Positions 59,543-64,000 of a stretch of 64,000 nt of DNA are shown one piece after another. Under the pieces are notes generated by a model. The model did no database searches and was not told the DNA's origin. It worked only from the letters and a program-made list of their open reading frames with translations. Each line of letters opens with the position of its first letter. Within the stretch, counting starts at the first letter, position 1. Source of the stretch: Providencia rettgeri (GTDB taxonomy: Bacteria; Pseudomonadota; Gammaproteobacteria; Enterobacterales; Enterobacteriaceae); assembly GCA_900455085.1 (NCBI GenBank), contig UGTZ01000001.1:464501-528500 (forward strand). Direction: 5' to 3'. Both the position numbers and the translations under genes were made by a program.

Positions 59543-61705
59543 CTATTTTTGAAATAACTGCCTTAGCAAACTTAACGGCGTGCGTGTAGGACTGTTTTGC
59601 TCATTTACTGGGGATTTGAAAAGAGTTCCTGTGCTTGGCTCAATATTTATCGCAGATCCATTCCTTAGAAAGTTAACTTGTATTGTTCTACTATCGCCAT
59701 TTAGGGTTGTAATGATATCCATAGAACCTTCAACTAAGCTACTAACTTCTAATTCCGTATTGCCATGTTCATCAGTCAGCTTAGCTGGTGAGATAATGCC
59801 ATTTGGCGCTTCAAAATGAACAAGCGCGCCAGCAATGCTTTGTCGGCTGTTATTCACAATATGCAGTTTAATTTTGTTTTTACTGATCCCGTCTGCCATT
59901 ACATTGTTTTGAATGATATCAATGCTACCAATAAATGATTGGTTAATATCGGGTTTAAAGTTATACATCTCATTTATTTCTGTACCATGCTCAGTCTTTG
60001 CTTTTATTGCATAACTTCCTGATATAAAAGAGGTGAACTGAATAGAAGCTTCACCTTTACTATTGGTAACGATGCTATACGGCTGTTCAGAAACGGATTT
60101 CGCCGCTTGGGCTTTCCACATAAAGTGATTTAGTAGGGAATCGTATCCTGTATTTTTTTGATCAATAGATTTAAGACCTGCAGGTAATATAAAGTTTACT
60201 TTCGCATTGGGTACAGGGTGGCCAAGAGCATCTTTAATTACTACGGCGAATGTATTTGCATCTTTACCATCAGCAACGGCATTGTTTCTTTTGGCGGTAT
60301 TTGCATGGCTGATGGTGAGAGTGCCTGTGTTAGTCACTTCAATTAACGTTTCCGCTTGCGGGGAAACATTTCCGTTGGTGTCATAAGCCGTCACGGTTAA
60401 ACGGTAAAGGTTGAGTTGTTGATTTTTAATGGTGTCGTTGGCAATTTTATATGACGGTAGTTTGACTGAACTTTCTATGCCATTAAGGTGGATTTCTCCT
60501 CCTGCTGCAACCAATTCAGGCGCTTCTATAACAACTTTGTCTAAAGGGTATTTAGTGGTTAAGTTGCGGATAATAGAGAGCTCTTCTCCTGTTATTCCTT
60601 GAATAACTTTCGGTAATGATAATGAAATTAAGGTTTTCTTTTGGTACTCCAACACAATATTGTTATTACGATTAACGAAACCATAGCGGTTGCTAGGAAT
60701 ATGGCGGGTAGCTTCTATCGCTGAAGCATCAAGATGTTGCGCTAAGCTTTTCCCTAACAACCAATTGAATGCAATTTTTGCACTTGTTTCATTTACGCCA
60801 TTATTACCTACTTTATGTTCTGCATTTAGCGCGAGGAGGGGGAATGGAGACCAATTGATGCCGACAGTCGCCGCCATAGGGTCTTTCTGGCGCTCATTTT
60901 TACCAAATAAAGCCACGTCATCGCCATAATATTGCTCCAATTTTAGGCTCGCCCCTAAATTAGAATAAGTGGGCAACCAGCCTTCAAATTGAATATCCCA
61001 GCCGTTAGCAGGGCGCGCGTTATAATCATAAGCTAATTCGGATGCACTTCGCCAAGTCGATAGCCCCAAATAGCTGTTCACACTCATTCTGGCGTAATCT
61101 TGTGCATATTCTACACCAAACCCTAATCGTGAATGGTAATGGGATAAATCATGATCAAAAAAAGCATTCACCCCGACCATGCTATTTTGCTGGAAATGAC
61201 GTAATCCAATACCTGTATTGGTTTGTAACCGACCATCAGTGCGATGAATGCTGTGCTGAGAAAATAGCAATAAATCTGGTTGGTCATACCAAGGTATTAA
61301 CCAATCTAATTGGGTATTTTTAATTGATAATTTTTTATCAAGGTTAAGATTGAATCTAGCATTACCTGCTTTCGATAACCAATGTGTTATTTCATCAGTC
61401 GCGATATTTGCGGCTTTATGGCGTGCATAGTCTTGCGCCATCTCTGCCAAATTTTTGCTGTTTTTTTCTGTAGCAGCAAAATTTGCGGCATTTTGCCCAT
61501 ATTCTGCTAAAAAACGTTCAGTAGTATCTTCTGGTTGGCTTTCTTCAAATTGAATGGCATGACTACCGAGTGTCGGCAAATCGTCCAAATGAGGGATTTG
61601 GGCATAACTTGGTGCGACAGGCACAATAGCTATTGAGCACATAGCCGTAGAGAGTACCAAACGGTTCGGTAGCTTGGGTTTCAATTTTGACGAAGGGGCA
61701 TTCAT
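59543..61705 (-). CDS. Short inverse autotransporter (invasin-like paralogue)
   Basis: A 720-residue paralogue of the giant adhesin. The start M-N-A-P-S-S at 61705 was chosen by comparison with the paralogue (AGGAATA before ATG); an ATG 18 codons upstream adds a second hydrophobic stretch. The same plan follows: signal peptide ending P-S-Y-A-Q, helix, barrel with F-F-D-H-D-L-S-H-Y-H-S-R-L-G and N-R-N-N-N-I-V-L-E-Y-Q-K-K, and a first Ig domain with S-L-P-K-V-I-Q-G. Only about two further Ig-like domains follow and the end (S-P-V-N-E-Q-N-S-P-T-R-T-P-L) is a polar tail without a cap. No frameshift is visible, so the short length is natural or an old truncation. Confidence 0.85.
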   Translation of the reverse strand: MNAPSSKLKPKLPNRLVLSTAMCSIAIVPVAPSYAQIPHLDDLPTLGSHAIQFEESQPEDTTERFLAEYGQNAANFAATEKNSKNLAEMAQDYARHKAANIATDEITHWLSKAGNARFNLNLDKKLSIKNTQLDWLIPWYDQPDLLLFSQHSIHRTDGRLQTNTGIGLRHFQQNSMVGVNAFFDHDLSHYHSRLGFGVEYAQDYARMSVNSYLGLSTWRSASELAYDYNARPANGWDIQFEGWLPTYSNLGASLKLEQYYGDDVALFGKNERQKDPMAATVGINWSPFPLLALNAEHKVGNNGVNETSAKIAFNWLLGKSLAQHLDASAIEATRHIPSNRYGFVNRNNNIVLEYQKKTLISLSLPKVIQGITGEELSIIRNLTTKYPLDKVVIEAPELVAAGGEIHLNGIESSVKLPSYKIANDTIKNQQLNLYRLTVTAYDTNGNVSPQAETLIEVTNTGTLTISHANTAKRNNAVADGKDANTFAVVIKDALGHPVPNAKVNFILPAGLKSIDQKNTGYDSLLNHFMWKAQAAKSVSEQPYSIVTNSKGEASIQFTSFISGSYAIKAKTEHGTEINEMYNFKPDINQSFIGSIDIIQNNVMADGISKNKIKLHIVNNSRQSIAGALVHFEAPNGIISPAKLTDEHGNTELEVSSLVEGSMDIITTLNGDSRTIQVNFLRNGSAINIEPSTGTLFKSPVNEQNSPTRTPLSLLRQLFQK

Positions 61706-61860
61706 CGGACATATTCCTGATATCAATATTAACGTTACAATTGTCAGGGCTGATAGCAAGATGTGCTTGTGAATTTATTGGACTTAAAAGGAAGCGAAAT
61801 TTTTACGGTGGACATTTTTGGAATGGTAGGTTTATTACTTGATGAATCCTATTTTTTTAG

Positions 61861-61883
61861 ACTCCCTCCGAGCCGGAGGGAGT
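61861..61883. terminator. Strong hairpin downstream of the third adhesin
   Basis: ACTCCCTCCG / CGGAGGGAGT, a perfect 10-bp G+C-rich stem with a 3-nt loop. No T run follows on the minus strand, so it may slow or stabilise transcripts rather than act as an intrinsic terminator. Confidence 0.5.
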
Positions 61884-61899
61884 ACGCTAAAGGGCGTGT

Positions 61900-64000
61900 T
61901 TAAGGCGTGACTAAAATAGTTATTGTCTGGCTTGGATGCCCATTGATTGAAGCTATAATGTCAAGGTTACCAGTGGCCGGTAATGTTAAGTAGGTAGAAT
62001 AATCTCCATCACTGTCTTCATACCAGCCAAGGATATTAGTGTTATAGCGACCAAGGTCGATATTTTTAGGGTTTATCCCCTCAAGTGTGTTACCAAAGGC
62101 ATCGCTGAGTGTGACTGTGATAAGTACGTCATCGCCTATTTTCACGTTATTCGTGGTACTTGTTGTGATTTCGACTTTATCAATAACGCCAAGTTGGCCA
62201 TGAGGGCCGCTGCCATCAGAGTTAATCGCATTAATTGTCAGTGGTGGATTCACCGTGAACGTATGCTGAGGTGACGTTTTTCCATGTAAAGAAGCGCTAA
62301 TGGTGTAATCCCCGGACATTTGGCCTGCAAGTAACCCGCTATACTCACCTAAATTAACCGAACTCTCTTCAATCTCGACAGGAACTTGTTTATTGCCAAT
62401 ATTGACCATGATGATCCCATCAGCGCCAGAAACTGGATTGTTATTTTCATCGATTAGCTTGAGTACAATAGCTGTCTCTTTACCTGCATAGGTCGATTGA
62501 GTATTTAAGATCTCAATTTTTTTCAAGCTTCCACTAATAAAATAGACAGCAACGGTTTCACTGTGGCCATTTACGGTAGCGGTAATCTCACTGATACCAC
62601 TTGTCATACTGGTGAGTGGCATCTCAATAATTCCTTTTTGATTTGTCACCCCTTGAGCGCTAATTTTTCCACGAGTCGCACTAAAATTGACTGTTTCTCC
62701 TGATATGGGGTTACCCTTTGAGTCAGTGATATAGGCTGAAACCATATTGGCTGTTTTACCATCAGCCAATGCTGCTGTTTGAACGACTCTCAAACTTTGT
62801 ATTTGTGCTTGGCTAGTCGTTGCAGTATTCGTGCTGGTCACATCAATCAGTGTTTCACTTGTCGGTGATGCATTACCGTGAATATCATAGGCAATACCAC
62901 TTAAGCGATAACGATTCAATTTCTCACGTTCTGAAGGTGTTGATGCCGTTTTATAAGTGGGTAATTTTACGGTAGCATTTTGACCCGATGAGCTAATAAC
63001 ACCACCGGCAGCGAATAATTCAGGTGCATTCCAGACAATTTTTTTCAGTGGGTGTTGGGTTATCATCGATTGTACGAGCGGTAGCTCTTGTCCAGCTTTA
63101 CCTTGAATTTTTGCCACGAGCTTCAATTGAATTTCAGTTTTCTTTTGATAATCAAGAATAATATTGTTATTGCGATTGACGAAATCAAGGCGGTTACCCG
63201 AAACACGTCGTGATTCACCGACTTTAGAAGGGTCAATTTGCTCAATAAAATTCTTATCAAATACCCAGTTAAATTGCACTTTGGCACTGGTATCTTGTAA
63301 TCCGCTACTTATTTTGTGATCGGCGCTAAAGGTAACAAGAGTGAAAGGGGTCCAATTCATACCGATAGTCGCGGCAGCAGGGTCTTCTTGAAGTTTATTT
63401 TTTCCCATTAAGGCAACATTATGGCCGACATACTGTTCAAACTTAAGGCTACCTCCCAGTTGCGGATAATCCGGTAGCCATCCTTGTGCTTGTACATCCC
63501 ACCCACGAGCAGGACGCGCATCATAAGCGCGAGTTAGCTCAGATGAGCTGCGCCATGACGAAACGGGAAAATAGGTATTAGCGCTGAGTTTTAAGTAATC
63601 TTGCCAGTATTCAGCTCCAACGCCTAACCGGGAATGATAATGTGAAAGGTCATGATCAAAGAATGCATTGACACCCACGGTGCTATGCTCGTTGAAATGA
63701 CGCAAACCAATCCCATTATTGCTTTGCAACCGGCCATCTGTATTGTGAATACTGTGCTGGGTAAATAACAACATATTAGCTTGTTGATACCAAGGGATCA
63801 GCCAATCAAAATGACTGTTTTTAAGCGATAGTTGCTTATCAAAATTTAGGCTGACTTTCACATTACCCGCTTTTGAGAGCCAATGGGTAATTTCCTCTAT
63901 TGCTGCGTTAGCTGCTTGATTACTGATATAATTTTGTGCCATTTGTGAGATTTCATGGCTATTTTTTTGTTCTACAAGCCATGTTGCGGCTGTTTTACTG
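61900..64000 (-). CDS. Third inverse autotransporter (5' end outside window)
   Basis: The frame is open to the window edge, giving 699 residues without the signal peptide. Visible are the periplasmic helix (E-I-S-Q-M-A-Q-N-Y), a barrel with F-F-D-H-D-L-S-H-Y-H-S-R-L-G and N-R-N-N-N-I-I-L-D-Y-Q-K-K, the first Ig domain, a Big_1-like domain (A-L-A-D-G-K-T-A-N...G-N-P-I-S-G-E-T-V-N-F), and a pair of alternating Ig-like domains like those of the giant adhesin (Y-A-G-K-E-T-A-I-V-L-K-L-I-D-E-N-N-N-P-V-S-G-A-D). It ends abruptly I-T-I-L-V-T-P, with no cap. A start codon about 100 residues before the barrel is expected upstream of the window. Confidence 0.87.
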   Translation of the reverse strand, partial: SKTAATWLVEQKNSHEISQMAQNYISNQAANAAIEEITHWLSKAGNVKVSLNFDKQLSLKNSHFDWLIPWYQQANMLLFTQHSIHNTDGRLQSNNGIGLRHFNEHSTVGVNAFFDHDLSHYHSRLGVGAEYWQDYLKLSANTYFPVSSWRSSSELTRAYDARPARGWDVQAQGWLPDYPQLGGSLKFEQYVGHNVALMGKNKLQEDPAAATIGMNWTPFTLVTFSADHKISSGLQDTSAKVQFNWVFDKNFIEQIDPSKVGESRRVSGNRLDFVNRNNNIILDYQKKTEIQLKLVAKIQGKAGQELPLVQSMITQHPLKKIVWNAPELFAAGGVISSSGQNATVKLPTYKTASTPSEREKLNRYRLSGIAYDIHGNASPTSETLIDVTSTNTATTSQAQIQSLRVVQTAALADGKTANMVSAYITDSKGNPISGETVNFSATRGKISAQGVTNQKGIIEMPLTSMTSGISEITATVNGHSETVAVYFISGSLKKIEILNTQSTYAGKETAIVLKLIDENNNPVSGADGIIMVNIGNKQVPVEIEESSVNLGEYSGLLAGQMSGDYTISASLHGKTSPQHTFTVNPPLTINAINSDGSGPHGQLGVIDKVEITTSTTNNVKIGDDVLITVTLSDAFGNTLEGINPKNIDLGRYNTNILGWYEDSDGDYSTYLTLPATGNLDIIASINGHPSQTITILVTP

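Overview
The window looks like a chromosomal segment of an enteric bacterium of the Proteus-Providencia-Morganella group, most likely Providencia. The reasons are low G+C, E. coli-like versions of dcuC, soxR, yjcE, arnT, rtcB and rtcR, enterobacterial intergenic palindromic repeats, and large intimin/invasin-type adhesins. The genus is inferred from gene content and was not tested.

Layout. 1-3.1 kb: C-terminal end of a large Ig-repeat surface protein. 3.1-3.9 kb: AraC-type regulator. 4.4-8.2 kb: O-acetylation-type cluster of a membrane-bound O-acyltransferase and two SGNH proteins. 8.2-9.5 kb: palindromic and tandem repeats, then bax. 10-13.3 kb: three overlapping envelope genes (beta-barrel protein, Omp85-type protein, DUF4056 lipoprotein). 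13.5-24.5 kb: small unknown protein, DUF4026 protein, RecX-family protein, porin, dcuC, amino-acid permease, metY and arnT. 24.6-30 kb: a mexGHI-like RND efflux operon divergent from soxR, with a clear SoxR-type promoter between them. 30.4-33.1 kb: yjcE-type antiporter, a possible orphan attenuator and a decayed fimbrial operon. 33.1-38.6 kb: AraC regulator divergent from a DmsABC-type molybdoenzyme operon with its chaperone. 38.8-43.9 kb: DoxX protein, then an RtcR-controlled RNA-repair locus. 43.9-64 kb: three tandem inverse autotransporters, one about 5,056 residues long, the last running off the window.

The most interesting region is 39.3-43.9 kb. A sigma54-type promoter faces away from rtcR and is followed by a structured RNA with a tRNA-like T arm, then a slipin-like SPFH gene, rtcB, and the first 42 codons of what looks like an RlaP-type nucleotidyltransferase. 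This would be a compact variant of the RtcR-regulated RNA-repair operon. The divergent activator, the promoter class and the RNA ligase support one another.

Important caveat. At least eleven genes carry single-base indels, mostly in homopolymer runs: the SGNH/DUF459 gene, all three 10-13 kb envelope genes, the DUF4026 gene, the permease (two), arnT, rtcB, the slipin, rtcR (two) and the giant adhesin (two). Removing or adding one base restores an intact product, of the expected length where I know the family (RtcB 408, RtcR 528, ArnT 547 residues). This pattern fits an unpolished long-read assembly better than gene decay. These loci are annotated as single genes spanning the frameshift. The fimbrial remnant and the RlaP fragment look truly degraded.
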